DNA of 64,000 nucleotides from Microbacterium psychrotolerans (GTDB taxonomy: Bacteria; Actinomycetota; Actinomycetes; Actinomycetales; Microbacteriaceae), in NCBI RefSeq assembly GCF_031085295.1, contig NZ_JAVFWO010000003.1, positions 496,001-560,000 on the forward strand. The letters are read 5' to 3'. A program made the position numbers and the translations under genes. The notes beneath the pieces are model-generated. The model did no database searches and was not told the origin of the DNA. It saw only the letters and a list, made by a program, of their open reading frames with translations. Below are positions 37,401-40,268 of the stretch, one piece after another; the stretch's first letter is position 1, and every line of letters starts with the position of its first letter.

Positions 37401-40194
37401 GTACACCAACGGCTTCGTCGAGGACTACGAGACGATCGCCGACCTTCGCGTCGGCACCATCACCTCGACCGCGGACGACGTCTACCTGCAGACGATGCAG
37501 GACACGGCGTCGATCCTCGACGAGGGCAGCATCGACGACGGCACGCCGCGCGTCGCGGGCCGGAGCATCGTGATGATCGCAGGTCTCGTGTCGGGCCGGA
37601 TCGGCGGACCCGACATCGATCCCACCGACTCCGACCCGACCGATACGGCGCCCGACTTCCTCGAGATCCGCTCCTCTCTCTCGGCGCGGGGATCGCTGAT
37701 CGCGCTCGCCGGGGGCGACATCCTCCTCGACCAGGTGGCAGGCACGCTGTTCGTCGCGCTCGCCCAGTCCCTGACCGCCGACGTCGCGCTGCGCACTCGC
37801 GCAGGCGGCATCCAGGCGGATGCGCCGACGGGGGCGGTGCGGGTGGCAGGCCACGACATCGACCTCATCGCGGTCGGCGGCGCCGTCGGAGCGGACAGCC
37901 CTGATCGCTCCGCGGACCTCGTGGTCGACACGGGCACCGGCTCGCGGCTCTACGCGCTGTCGCTGCCGGGCGACGCGGTGATCTTCGTGCCGCCGACGGG
38001 CATCTACGTGACCGAGGCGTCCGGATCCCTCCTCGTACTCCGCGCCGAGGCGCCCACCGGCGATGTGCGCCTCACGGTGCCGTTCGCCGCCGGCGGCGAC
38101 GACGAGAGCCTCTTCCTCCTCACCGAAGGCCGGACCATCGACGAGCTCGTGACCATGAGCGAGGGGCGCGTCGTCGCCGGCGACGACGTCACGCTGCTGG
38201 TCGGCCAGGACGTGATCGCACCGCTCGGCACCCTCATCGCGGGCTCGACGGTGACCATCCGCGCCTCGTTCGGCAAGACGTCGGCCCTCGACGGCGGGTC
38301 GCTCCTCTACTTCGGCGGCACCGTCACGGGCGCACCGACCCGGATGTTCGGCGGTCTCGGCGACGACGTCTTCTCGTTCGACGCCACCGTCGTGAACGGC
38401 CCGATCTTCGTCCACGGCGACGCGGGCGACGATCTCTTCGCCTTCGATCACGCCCTGGTGAACGGGCCGATGCAGGTCTTCGGCGCGGCCGGCGACGACG
38501 GCTTCTTCTTCCTCGAGACCCTGCTCGGCGGTCACACCGAGGCGTTCGGCGACGACCCGACCGACCCGCTCGCGCTGCAGGGCGACGACACGTTCCAGGT
38601 GTGGTGGCTGCTGACCATGACCGGCACGCACATCGCGGCGCCCGGCGACGATTTCGCCGGCACCGAGGTGCGCGACGCATTGGTGCTGTGGGGTCACGGC
38701 GGCGACAACGACTTCCGCATCCAGACCTGGGGCGGCGACGATGCCATCGGCCACGACTACCGCATCGTCGTGCGCGGCGGCGGGGCGCGCACCGGTCTCA
38801 ACACCCTCACGATCGACGGGACGGATGCCGCCGACCTGTTCCTGTTCCGCGCGCTGGCGGGCATCGCCGAGCACGCGGATGCGCGCCGCGCGGCGTTCGT
38901 CGCCCAGCTGAACCTCGCGGCAGGCACAGCCGAGACCATCGCGTACGACGAGGGCGTCAACGCGCGGCTGACCGTCAACGGCTACGACGGCGACGACGTG
39001 TTCGCGTTCGACGACAACAGCGCCATCACCACGGTGTACGGCGGCGACGGCGACGACACGTTCGTGGTCGGGCAGTTCTTCGCCACGCCGCGGATCGAGC
39101 CGAACGTGCAGCCGGGCAGTGCGTTCGCGACGCTCGAGACCGAGTTCGGCAACGCCAGCGCCGGCGTCAGCTTCCCCGCGGTGCTGTACGGCGGAGAGGG
39201 CGCCGACCGCTTCGTCATCAACGGTCATCGCGCCGAGCTGCGCATCGAGGGCACGACCGGGGCCGACCTCTTCCGCCTCCTCGCGGTGCGTCTCCTCGCC
39301 GGCGGCTATCGGACGAACGGCTTCCTCTCGCTCGACGGCGGTGCGGGCACGCCGACGGTGCAGGTGCTGGCGACGGCCGCCACGCCGGAACTGGCCGTCG
39401 CGCTCAGGGCCATCCTCGGGGCAGGGCTTCTGGTGAAGCTGTACCACGTGCCGCTGCCGGCGCTCGTGATCGCGCCGGTGGTGCTGCCCGCACCCGTGGT
39501 GCTGACGGCGGAGGATGCCGCGCCCCCGGCGCCGCTCGTCATCCCGGTGCCGCCGGCGGTGCCGGGCACCGGCGAGGTCGTCATCGTCGAATCGGACGGC
39601 ACGACCACGCTGCAGAGCGGAGTCAAGGAGACCGACAGCTACACGATCGCCCTGTCGACGCCGCCGACGGCCCGCGTCCACATCACGATCTCGGCCGCGT
39701 ACGGCGGCGGCATCCCGTACGCGCAGGTCTCGATCGACGGCGGCCTCACCTTCCACGACCAGGTGGTGCTGATCTTCGAGATCGGGGAGACAGGGCCCAA
39801 GACGGTCATCGTCCGGCTGCTGCCGACGACCGATCCGCACCCGTTCCCGTCGCTGCTCACGGCAGCTCCGAGCAACGAGCCGGGCCCGGGCACGGTGGTC
39901 GAGACCGTCAGTCACACCGTGGTCAGCGACGACTCGCTGTACGACGGCGCTGCGGCGCGCAACGTCTACATCAACCTGCCCGCCGACCCGCCGGACGAGC
40001 CCGAGGAGCCCGGCGAGCCGGAGGAGCCGGGGCAGCCCGGCGGCACGGGTCAGCCGGGAGCTTCGGCGGGAGGAAGCAACGGCGCCCTGGCCGCGACCGG
40101 CCTCGACGGCCTCAGCGGCTGGATGCTGTCGGGCCTCGGCCTCCTCCTCCTCGGCCTGCTGCTCCTCGTCGCGCGTCGCCGCCGTCAGGCCTGA
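7465..40194 (+). CDS. Giant secreted LAATG-anchored beta-repeat surface protein (about 10,909 residues)
   Basis: A single uninterrupted frame of about 32.7 kb. The preferred ATG has a GAAGGGG ribosome binding site 4-5 nt upstream; in-frame GTG 7426 and ATG 7447 are alternatives. Residues 1-55 are a long signal peptide with hydrophobic core AVVAIVASALVLSQL and cleavage near AVA-AP. Then follow a Pro/Thr-rich stalk (about 178-236), an Ala/Glu/Thr-rich stretch, beta-rich sequence, a tandem array of about 385-residue units (nt 11086-26190), more degenerate beta repeats interrupted by GLxxGxxYxV modules (nt 28.5-29.1 and 34-35 kb), RTX-like GGxGDD repeats (nt 38.35-39.09 kb), a Calx-beta-like segment, a Pro/Glu/Gly spacer, and LAATG (10875-10879) with a hydrophobic helix and RRRRQA end. 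This is the layout of a sortase substrate on the cell wall. It is rich in Ala, Gly, Thr, Ser and Val and has very few cysteines. Adhesion or a surface-layer or predation role is possible; the function is unknown. Confidence 0.9.
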   Translation: MSRKSPGFGVSREQRRVSGTAVSMAHGRYRTAVVAIVASALVLSQLTWASPAVAAPIEPAMNVVAPLEAPRFIGPVDLGEEPAPQLAPVEQVLPAAPSAPVTVTPPRTRTTIAVVVVPPATPAAPASPFGPNCQQVSTGSTPQAGGGTTNSSTTSTSSTSLTCGPGTVNPGTIGSGPATPPTPTIPGLPTPPEPPDPPEPPTPPIPTPTPTPTPAPTPSPEPTPDPTPTQNQPEAAGGAIYGAPAMLAVRPFDATASEAETTTAEAPADDAGAGATGDSSTSSTDAAPQPAEQPAGPAATEQPAAPETESSTPAEQPATAPVVDETATEHTPTESDPAATPADPADSAEPIAEQPGPWQLTAAGDVSVSLDGTDLVIVADGVTTRRAAASVTTLTISAGGRVSLPASLGIAVTVTSASALAVSGAGVIWNSDGSGSGSVGATAFSGVGQLVAVGGGHVLRGPAADTTWQIDGERTGSVAGQRFSGFDVLQGAAGNRDDFVVAPGGRIGRVDGGAGGYDVLRFSGAHGAVTSRPSGSQSGTLIVGGTTLAYDGLEPIGPADVTDFDFADATDDDTIEVAPDAVNIGYILVRSLANAFESHSVRPLDSFVLKSTGKGATIRIVGTLTFHGVTFRFEATRVVVGPGGVLDAGAADVTLAATATTTDDTPAIAEVILTDAIVRGGNVEATATAVNTADPGATVGLAVGESVASALVQLAGSSRIEAQGTVSLASSSTATLVTTSTGTGADAAVDAAVAHATIDNSAVAEITDTASVQAAGAVSISATTVTTATTTADATAATAGAAIATTTAKTRTAAIIDSTSPAGIVAGGALTVMADSTHTLLTKATASPGGSTANGTSPGATTATASQPGGFASAPGGAIGVAGALAFSDLDQETVASVGSASPLAVTAGGRGVAVSAVSSGSAVTEADGSAVGGSAAGVGVGVAVNLANARTEARIGNVAFTATGVTASATAAPRTAAGVNEYRAQSVSGAGGASMVGAAGALAVNIASFLTRAAILSGVTVTAPGADLAFAATGDNDTIARALPGTLAGATTGIGASIALNIANDRAIAEVGDGATLTGAADLSLSARSTSPATAEAQGGVASEAAISTVMAVNISNVTTLARLGTGSPLTLTGTYTSTANQIAPVVTTATGNVSAEDGAAVSAVIALTFADHAVRSELARDLTAAAITLNATGMASSATTASASATGAPADGSPAAQTPAAQATDARTWADGVAPAAGAAGDGTGGSGSTPIPTPSTPQGEVTVTAAFALTIHQLNADVSVSGIALVAPTVRLEALGNLSASSTATGSPATRGPPSGATIAAAVAITLADVTVRAEVGPSTSITADTLQLIAGIAPQNAAGASDASHRFTTTATAGQGSGGDLGVAGSVAISVVVLTTSAGLATGSAVTLAGADRSLTISASSAGQTTTRALLADAGAGTPTTGIGASFALTSVDHHTRSAIGDGATVTGADDVNVTASTADAASAVAQGSARGADTAVAPFVAVTLSTVSTTAGIGAGSAIVLTGALLVSAAQRATASTEARAATGTSAGTAVGLGLAITVSTHTVRATLGRAATAAGAVTLGAGSVSSSSSTAAASAAGAPENPADSGDASNPGGAAGGGVDAAVGGARDHADDIATAAGGSGAGTAAAPSAATSQGQINAAAAVAVTIVTASVEASVLPGAALTAGGAVTITVGENTDAASDANGSASQGSDATIGAAVALTLSTLTHRATIAAGASVTAPSTTVRSATVADGPDTTSTTSARSVAGAGDGKVSVAGSLALAIVDRATIATVDGSAGGGAVTIASEADATTTVAALPAGQGVTDAGDLGLGASVALALVTVAVIAGVGDGAALPGLTALTILANSASTSTTEARMGASGGGVAVVPAVAVTLSDVSTLARIGSGTLVTASGAVQAAAVQKATAGSTAGAIIVGAGDAGIGAAVALTFANHSTRTALARSLTAQQVDLLAHAASDATAHATASTAGAPENGADSGDASNPGGAGGGGVDAAVSAERDNADAVSTAHGGAGTGGAAAPSAETSQGGVNAAAAVALVVATIGAGVDLASGITVTAVQLLRLDTATDTDVTVRADGSASQGADATIGAAVALALVDVDATAVVPAGVTIVAGQLTLAARALAEPGDPVSRLSVESVAGAGGGKVSVAGSVAILLATHDVRAALEGAATVGGATAISAAGSLAASVKALPAGQGVTEAGDLGLGASFALAAVTATTHAEVADDAILTGATDLTVMAVGDLEVRSEARMGAAGGKVALAPAVAVTMATPTTVARIGTGTAMTVTGALSLFASQRSVAAATAGAIVLGAGTAGVGVSLALVIAGVTGSVMLARSVTAASVVLETRMLSTTSSTATASASGAPENGADSPDPGNPGGAAGSGVDDAVAAERAHAGATSTAHGGAGTGAAATPSAASSQGGVNAAAAIAVTLATIANSVLLSPGVVVSSPGAVTLLARADTDASSSADGSASQGADATIGAAVAITLATVHNLADLGAGAAVSAASLQVRADASAPGGDGISTYDSRSVAGAGGGKVSVAGALALALVTHTTRAAIAGSATLAAGDATVVAGSRTATTAAALPAGIGVTDAGDLGVGASVALALVTQSTLAELSDGAMLSGARDLTVSADGRSDAGTEARMGARGGDVALAPSVAVTLSTATTTARLGTGGPLALTGSLSATATQRATSTALASSQVLSAGDAGIGLSLALAISQHTVTAVLARSASASVAAQLQATSVSTSTSTASASAAGAPENSSGGGAGNGVDQAVAAERDHASTTSAANGGAGAGSTTAPNASSSQGGVNAAAAVAVTLADVRAESVLAAGVALTSGGTVSLLTGTNTDASSSADGSASQGADATIGAAVALTLADVVNRAVVPVDATVAARALTTTATAVTDGDDVSTFGARSVAGAGGGSVSVAGSFALAVVNHTVHAGVEGTAALTGGALTANAVERTATTVAALPAGAGVTDAGDLGFGASVALAIVTSRTVAEIADGATVTGAGSATLLASGRSTTSAEARMGAAGGDVALSPAVAVALSTVVSTARIGTGALVTVGGTVDLDAVVEAAVTATASSSALGASDAAVGLGVALAIANHSSLSELARSVTAAGAVTLATFLTSTSTSTATASAAGAPENPADSGDAGNPGGAAGTGVDQAVAAERAHADGVATANGGSASGAATTPQAESSQGGVNAAAAVAVTLATARAESRLAAGTTVTSTGLVSLASLANVDATSAADGSASQGADATIGAAVALTLADVVNRAIVPAGASVAAHDLTLQTGVQPSGADTVSAFGARSVAGAGGGKVSVAGSFALAVVTHTTLSALDGAAVLTGGDATVSAASAVTSTVTALPAGAGVTDAGDLGVGASVAMNLITDRTTAQVSSGATVTGARDLTLASTADSGALTEARMGAAGGDVALSPAVAVTLSTVTTAVVLGAGAPIGLSRSLSATAAQKARAATTASAAVLGVGDAGIGVGLALTISGHTVTALLARNVTAAVDASLRAFGVSSSSSTASASAAGAPENSGGGGGAGSGVDQAVEAERSHASSTSAANGGAAAAGSSAPAAESSQGGVNAAAAVAVALATVTAETSIASGVLLTAGGTAMLASSANTDAASAADGSASQGADATIGAAVAITLANIVNRAAVPAGVMVTARNLIVSATVTTDGADQTSTVSAQSVAGAGGGDVSVAGSFALAVVNHSTRAGLDGTVALTGGDAALTAASAVSSTVKALPAGAGVTDAGDVGFGASVALDLVTDTSLAEVADGATLTGARHLTLGATAADTAVTEARMGAAGGDVALSPAVAVTLSNVTASARIGTGGLLSLSGSLTATATQKASAATTASAAVLGAADAGVGVGLALTIANHSAFAELRRSLTAGADVALKASGVSSSAASAAASAAGAPGNSGGGGGSGAGVDQAIAAERTHADSTSTANGGQGAGTATAPKAESSQGGVNVAAAVAITLATVRAATVVGPAIAVTAGGTAMFASAANTDAASSANGSASQGADATIGAAVAITLADVSNRADVPSGVTVTARDLIVSSTVAVDGADQTSTISAQSVSGAGGGDVSVAGSFALAVVTHLTRAAIDGTVVLTGGDAAITAAGAVSSTVKALPAGEGVTAAGDFGFGASVALNLITDETSAEVADGGTLTGAHHLTLSATATDTGLTEARMGAKGGDVALAPAVAVTLSNVTTSTRVGSGALNLTGSLTMIATQTASATSTATSAVSAAADAAIGVALALTIANHTVTSSLARNVTAEADVSLRASGTSTSASSAAASAAGAPESAGGGGSSGSGVTDAVEAERSHAGAASTANGGDGAGSASTPAPESSQGEVNAAAGVAITLATVRAETIVEPGVSSVQAGGTAAFASSANTDASSSGDGSASQGTDATIGAAVAITLADVVNRATVPATLTITAHDLIVSAAVTPNGADQTSTFSAQSVAGAGGGDVSVAGAFALAVVNHATRAGVDGAVVLTGGDAALTATSAVSSTVKALPAGEGVTGAGDLGFGASVALNLITDKTTADIADGVSLTGARHVTLAATATDAAVTEARMGAAGGDVALAPAVAITLSNVTTSTRIGTGTLSIGGSLTMSATQTAAAATTSSSSVLGASDAAIGVSLALTVANHFVTSALGRGVTAGADVSLRASSVSASSATAAASAAGAPENDADSGDPANPGGASGTGVNELAASERAHADSVATANGGDDSGDQAAPEAESSDGPVNVAAAIAITLSTVRARTIIEPAVTAVTAAGTVALATSANTDAASSADGSAAGDGDATIGAAVALTLADVANAADVPATLTLRAHDLIVSATVTAAGADTTATMGAQAVSGAGGGKISVAGSFALAVVNHTTRAGIDGTVILTGGDAALTATSSVSSTVKALPHDDGVVATGDAGIGASVALNLVTDRTSAEISDGVGLTGARNVTATATATDVAVTEARMGAKGGDVALAPAVAVTLSNVTTWTRMGTGILSVTGSLTMVATQTARAATTASSAVLDAADAAIGVALALTIANHGATSALARNVTAGADVVLRAAGISASSALAAASAAGAPENEDSGDPGNPGGGSGTGVDQLAQRERDHADDVSTANGGEDSGTTDNPSAETSEGPVSVAAAVGIAVSTVRAETVVEPTVGSITAAGAVVLATSVNTDARSGGDGSAAGDGDATIGAGVALTFSTTTNRATVPAYLTVTAHDITLSATVTADGADVTSTFGAAASSGAAGGNVSVAGSVAIAIVTTDTLAAVLGTLIVTGGDVTLLARSAVAGTVTALPVGDGASGTGDAGVGASFALTLDTHRTTALIGDDVSVTGAHDLSLAAEARDATTTEARMGAKGGGVAIAPAVAIVLSNVTTLARIGTGVLAAGGDVLIRATQHASAENSASAAAVATDDAAVGVGLALTIANHTVTAMLGRDTTAGGDLTMQAFSWSRSSALAAASAAGAPENDEDAGTGDPATEGGAAGTGVDEQVGGQRDYADEVAGDYGVEGSGDTQTPNAETSSGPVNVAAAIGIVIATVRARSIVESQVSAVTATGTATLSSSQNTDAASGGDGSASRGGDAAIGAGVAITYVDVVNRSIVPAALTLRAHALAVLATITMDGADDTSTIRAVASSGAGGGKVSVAGSVALGLVWFDTLAAVSGTVILTGGDATLGAGSEIDTTVKALAAGEGVVATGDAGVGASFALALVTSDTHARLDDEVSLTGAEDLTVAASSVSRTTTEASMGAKGGDITVTPSIAITVSDVSTTAVIGSLASGPIAVTGNVLVSAMQHTAAHTTAGAVATDAGDAAVGVAIALNFAFDSVFATTRRSITSGGWMAFSTTGSSLNGATATASASGAPGESSGDAPSGGVDGQVQDQRDYANTASLGQGGAGVQNSESPSASTSDGGVSVAGAVALTISDVSFTAWLPDTLVLTAGGHVWLTSSAQVDGKAEASGTALAQDDAGVGAAVALNLVFLVNNAWVGDHAVIAADGFTAAALMTTVGSDTTHDFSAIANAGAGSDDVGVAGAVALNIVFDSTEAWIPSSARVDFGTGDVLVAGENRRTDTAKAKADATGGGSSTGVGASVAINVISDDVTRAEIEDGADVTGGANVTVRADHTDAVLNEVTAGSEGGTAVSPAVGINVVLPVVLARIGTPGPRPFVATGTVMVRATHSGSVTVEGDADAAGGSVAIGAIIVVNVVDIDVRATVVRDITAGALWLIAATELHASASAKASARGTLGGSESGGDAENADQQAQQQLEGTPATSGFGGSLPSSSDSVSQGNGQASGQSGQSSDGVGVAAAVAVDWVTVDSLATVAPDLTIVVDGVFAVLASNETDAAAKALGTSWSIESDTNTVGAAVALNVATVTNRGSIGAGADVTAGSVAITGLTPVNARNDFQAWAIAAAAGQGDAAVAGSVAVQVLVLVNEAVIGDGSTLVVTDGISLDASHPMGLQGLAASAALTTNGSGVGAGIVVQFVESTTLAHIDSTFARPTTIEAGGAIIGRASASLVPLAAPEVPLIQLPAFTGVALGAALGGGDAGVGGSLVVNVVNRATRAWLGDAASVNQGIPTAAAQDLSFTASDQTEFADVAGSLGASTGSAGVGFALIVGVHNKDVRAYVGRGVTADLGGSAWLLATAGETFTQIVAGGGVASDAGIAGSFVVLVVNQGSGAPGTRAYVDSTAETPTALRARGSMTIAAADPVTMTLFAGAIGAASTAGLGLSSVVFVRTGIVDAFAGAEAELWARGGLGLSLAATQSEDLWLVAVGGGVGGTAGLAGAATVGVQNNTTHAHLDRSVTVDGVAAGGSAGLRIAASDDTTLRGIAGQLAVGGTAGVGLGADVQVVNKSTQAWIAPQTLVTVSGDATVDATSSETVTSVAAGGSVGGTAAVSANATVSVYTIVTKAFVGEVCGAAVASEGACAASRAVVVAGGSARISANEVLSMDIVAGSVAVSGTASVGLTAAVPVLKKTTTAFIGDLSRVTALAGGSGLMGTLGGYDVHYIDTRFNPQTAIIGGNQLELGYVHGIENGQRVSYETGGGQAIVGLTPGAAYFAIVDAAFPTRLRLTATSGGAPIALASPARPGQSHRIFPTDQATVPERIAPYLTPASDVDGGSDTVNLPYDMPKDKADNSATPLVTGDAVTYTANGGAPIGGLVDGETYYVVVTGAHSFQLARTKCQADPTASGCSGTPFALIDLNPATATGRAHSFVRQGMQSPGDPAKITGIRVLTPRTGAMYGVAVVANNSDEILAVGASAAVAATAGVGVAGNVNVVTADTDAFVGRLARVNDDNTGAAPWQSVTVAAGGAFRQLMVSAAVGGGMAGVATNATVDIVTLDVDATIADDAIVRAAGDILLSAVGSQEITAIAAALGAGVAGVAAAVAAVVLDTHTHGRVGRHVTLDAGNNILVAADDRTGFTVVSGGLGVGFVGVGAGVAVVSAVKDTAATIGAGSIVDARAARGWVLGGIPLGTISGDTFPAAGQSGLALLASSAQHVFGMAISGGAGFVGVSGAVNVTLIRGTTVAAIESTSADRTFVNSDRAGAGALQSVSVTATDLTDTFTIGGGVAGGFVGVAGGIDIGVVDVAANALVGDYASIQASSHLRVQALSVRHIQTYAVSAGGGAVGVTASVSVWTAGGQPTGAYDDGSGPKDALSSSDGTPQNQADQHASGTGANGYLSILGGANDSSGTNTAQRKQAGIDAAAAGVAGAAPGTSLASSAFSSPPPLRGTTSRIGVGAFILTGGSVAVTADARDSYFGLAGSATGGIVAVGASVLVATLRSTVDAGIATGTTVRAGGDVATRATYGEATEAIAFTGQIGAVSVGGQILVLDTDARQTAHIDDGVVIPVAGGIVSADAAADRDVRPLSLGLAIALAAAGASVATADVRGDTVGRVGAVAIGTAAAPAGGLRVTAVSDISVPVTAFSVSVGLAGSGTGAGAIADITGSTAAEFAGIAFLSGGATITADARNVIDADTVNVQVGAVAIGVTLAHATIARETTATAVDGSWISAGGAIAMRATSRNRADAYTPGGSLSAISASFMNPEALITGRTEAVFRADVAASGSLTVDAEGQNQVLAEAFVIGIGLLGSGQGVEASAEVTAAALVRAVIELGTVFSTGLVAARARILTDGGSGNLASAIVTAGSGGLVSGGGYVATAFLRGATTAEVYSVIGGSGSAEVRSTATNRAAAETFTAGFGGILQVSVAYAESEIAASAATRASIFSPVWSNGATTVVAQANNTADVDSDAATIGLINANVRIISATIAAATRAELRAGLVGNGLTVEARGTNLATASAAYIEAGLYNGGFGSALAIVTDAAGITAEVAAGTADVRGGSGAVAVTAWSENTAATDMKKITVAGLDINGLLPRATVAAATRAAFAAGPATSTSFGVTASSRNAVDATAELTSIAIIGVSGTVAAATIAESAATTASVAAGVMLAASGAVSLLAESRDGTHVLAGIDSAGGGAVKAGVVVAQATIGAPVTAAFDGTIIGSTGVSVRALGHAKADATIEAVGISLVGITGSVVDAEVYGSAAVSSRYGTGMLATSGGVLVETVLTAAATAKSDLVSGGLLVVGVSVPTARIAAAAVADAAPRQVGGTSLAVRATANRAVSATSGSLALGVIAVSISSAEALITDAAVTRARVHDGATVHAPAAALTVDATATNAATAAGGGVNGGAITVGVAEPKALVDSSTLALFAATVPTAASLGVHATTSDTATAKLSSTAIGAITIDSGAAWARVRPVAEAIVGVGTPIVVSGDIDVRAAAQPVSRSFAENFSAAALAVSSNSALAETFPTVRMSVANGTTLWAGGAVTLTAHQNSATPPPLPVYAFDAVSGVDLGTNTITLSGAHTLDDSATVRYDRSGGTAVGGLTDGAKYGVIVVSPTQIQLGAAFEAAQVDPANDVITFTRQHGFVDGQRVFYTASGFGVAGLVNGHAYRVRVLDDFRVQLIDADTPSAPVEFDGGDVDEANGLINAPNSYTDGQMVQYLAPAARASFYSTRVDIVVDAQGSPVQVGSPPTFQIEDNNVIAVREHGLQTGDVVVYRATGGPLGGLSQDTTYWVIRIDGNRIQLADSQCHALGTCDDGGGGLIPITALGLAPDISETGRSVIHQLFAPGQQPIAGLQNGGVYEVCNATATSFGLKLIEVLGVCFTRPLGANGSVGTSRFVPAVVDLGPALGGGKLVVDLTATGTGTQHLQVATMAPSLPSGIYSEAKVAGEGGGFIQVGATRPRVAVDATLDLTIGDGARIAAGGEIGVHALNTAAAVADGTSGGLGFISITHARAVVSAQATTTVSVRPGTDLSSAGGSVTIDPLTLASGNAYAYSSAGGFGHGTEAQTRADLGTTSHVTLDGRITAWNDIAASSSTAMQSELRAGASGGSFAGSSTSGDCGGDPCHIVANNDTTLTVGGAAHLEADNVTLEAQMITTDLLDHNRSNGDGAFEDSDARSEVTLTSNAHVHLVSGAKIIGYQTVTVRAQHLDLRLVADARATCGCFGGDSDADAIVRYNATSSVTGEAGVRIRTATLRVEALHLQVVVDPRASTGGGFIDFGGDDDSADDNRHRWIDWNADVVLHAPNPTLVVDSTGKIVKKYAVTVRDDLGTVYILGQTIPEGREIVVDPIENNGGGSATYFINNPAGSQVGTLTGDRGTLQVQNTFDFVRLHNHSSRLLRVNGISVVNLDDVGATVNVQAEDSSAFRFHIGRPIFIPTFVDIADWAGPGTPDIVLAGYIDNPIGTTRVINEHGDIWAQGAGSIRTNIAQLHANQGTIGASFTLFGIPVRLPIPVVLVQSDYLVDDVDPTRPVELVADARDDVVLDLTYVARMPVGSPYAGTAFQPILGPIHAGDDIDLLVHDSLYGSDVPAMSSYWVQVNVTHPPSNTTVPPTGQYHTYFHPDPGPWGGFDDPVLVAWGTVNELHDSVYTFSDLSAGDDIVVRHPSIATDISFVVYSNVDATLFSMRFPAQLYSTQNGDGEITLYTNGFVEDYETIADLRVGTITSTADDVYLQTMQDTASILDEGSIDDGTPRVAGRSIVMIAGLVSGRIGGPDIDPTDSDPTDTAPDFLEIRSSLSARGSLIALAGGDILLDQVAGTLFVALAQSLTADVALRTRAGGIQADAPTGAVRVAGHDIDLIAVGGAVGADSPDRSADLVVDTGTGSRLYALSLPGDAVIFVPPTGIYVTEASGSLLVLRAEAPTGDVRLTVPFAAGGDDESLFLLTEGRTIDELVTMSEGRVVAGDDVTLLVGQDVIAPLGTLIAGSTVTIRASFGKTSALDGGSLLYFGGTVTGAPTRMFGGLGDDVFSFDATVVNGPIFVHGDAGDDLFAFDHALVNGPMQVFGAAGDDGFFFLETLLGGHTEAFGDDPTDPLALQGDDTFQVWWLLTMTGTHIAAPGDDFAGTEVRDALVLWGHGGDNDFRIQTWGGDDAIGHDYRIVVRGGGARTGLNTLTIDGTDAADLFLFRALAGIAEHADARRAAFVAQLNLAAGTAETIAYDEGVNARLTVNGYDGDDVFAFDDNSAITTVYGGDGDDTFVVGQFFATPRIEPNVQPGSAFATLETEFGNASAGVSFPAVLYGGEGADRFVINGHRAELRIEGTTGADLFRLLAVRLLAGGYRTNGFLSLDGGAGTPTVQVLATAATPELAVALRAILGAGLLVKLYHVPLPALVIAPVVLPAPVVLTAEDAAPPAPLVIPVPPAVPGTGEVVIVESDGTTTLQSGVKETDSYTIALSTPPTARVHITISAAYGGGIPYAQVSIDGGLTFHDQVVLIFEIGETGPKTVIVRLLPTTDPHPFPSLLTAAPSNEPGPGTVVETVSHTVVSDDSLYDGAAARNVYINLPADPPDEPEEPGEPEEPGQPGGTGQPGASAGGSNGALAATGLDGLSGWMLSGLGLLLLGLLLLVARRRRQA
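11086..26190 (+). repeat. Tandem array of a 381-395-codon unit inside the giant gene
   Basis: The marker loop (A/S)GAPEN recurs at nt 12268, 13429, 14593, 15763, 16906, 18076, 19225, 20371 (PES), 21520, 22690, 23857 and 25042 (PGE), with decayed copies at 11086 and about 26188. Intervals are 1143-1185 nt, all multiples of three. Each unit carries about five sub-repeats of roughly 75 residues, with recurring elements ADGSASQGADATIGAAVA, SVAGAGGGxVSVAGSFALAV, ALPAGxGVTxAGDLGFGASVA, EARMGAxGGDVALxPAVAV and DAAIGVxLALTIANH. Central copies are the most alike and the edges are degenerate, as expected from unequal crossing-over. Confidence 0.92.
28591..34900 (+). repeat. Six scattered GLxxGxxYxV modules in the giant protein
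   Basis: Two non-beta-repeat blocks of the giant protein carry a short module of the form (I/V)xGLxxGxxYxVxxxxxxxxxL. Copies begin near nt 28605, 28933, 34084, 34264, 34630 and 34840. Two copies are followed by closely spaced cysteine pairs (KCQADPTASGC and QCHALGTC), which are otherwise very rare in this protein. The feature spans both blocks, and the degenerate beta repeats lie between them. The modules look like small beta domains inserted in the filament; their role is unknown. Confidence 0.6.
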
Positions 40195-40247
40195 CGCGCG
40201 TCGCCGCAGTCACGCCTGACGGGCGTCGCTGCCGTCAGGACTGACGC
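40173..40247 (+). repeat. Three tandem 25-bp repeats across the stop codon of the giant gene
   Basis: Copies at 40173-40197, 40198-40222 and 40223-40247 follow the pattern GCGTCGCYGCMGTCA then SGMCTGACGS, with two to four differences between copies. The first copy contains the perfect palindrome CGTCAGGCCTGACG, which includes the TGA stop. The first copy encodes the C-terminal Arg-rich tail and the other two are non-coding. The array can fold into several hairpins and may form part of the transcript end. Confidence 0.75.
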
Positions 40248-40268
40248 CCGCGCGCAGGTGGGCGTCAG
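40241..40268. terminator. Hairpin between two convergent genes, likely bidirectional terminator
   Basis: CTGACGCCC and GGGCGTCAG form a perfect 9-bp stem around a 10-nt loop. The stem lies between the giant gene (plus strand) and the tautomerase gene (minus strand) and includes the latter's stop codon. There is no T-tract, so termination strength is uncertain. Confidence 0.5.

Noticed and set aside
30637..39915. Open frame of about 3,092 codons on the minus strand opposite the giant gene
   Set aside because: Its product is Arg/His/Asp/Gly-rich low-complexity sequence with no domain. It is the antisense shadow expected when third codon positions are almost always G or C.
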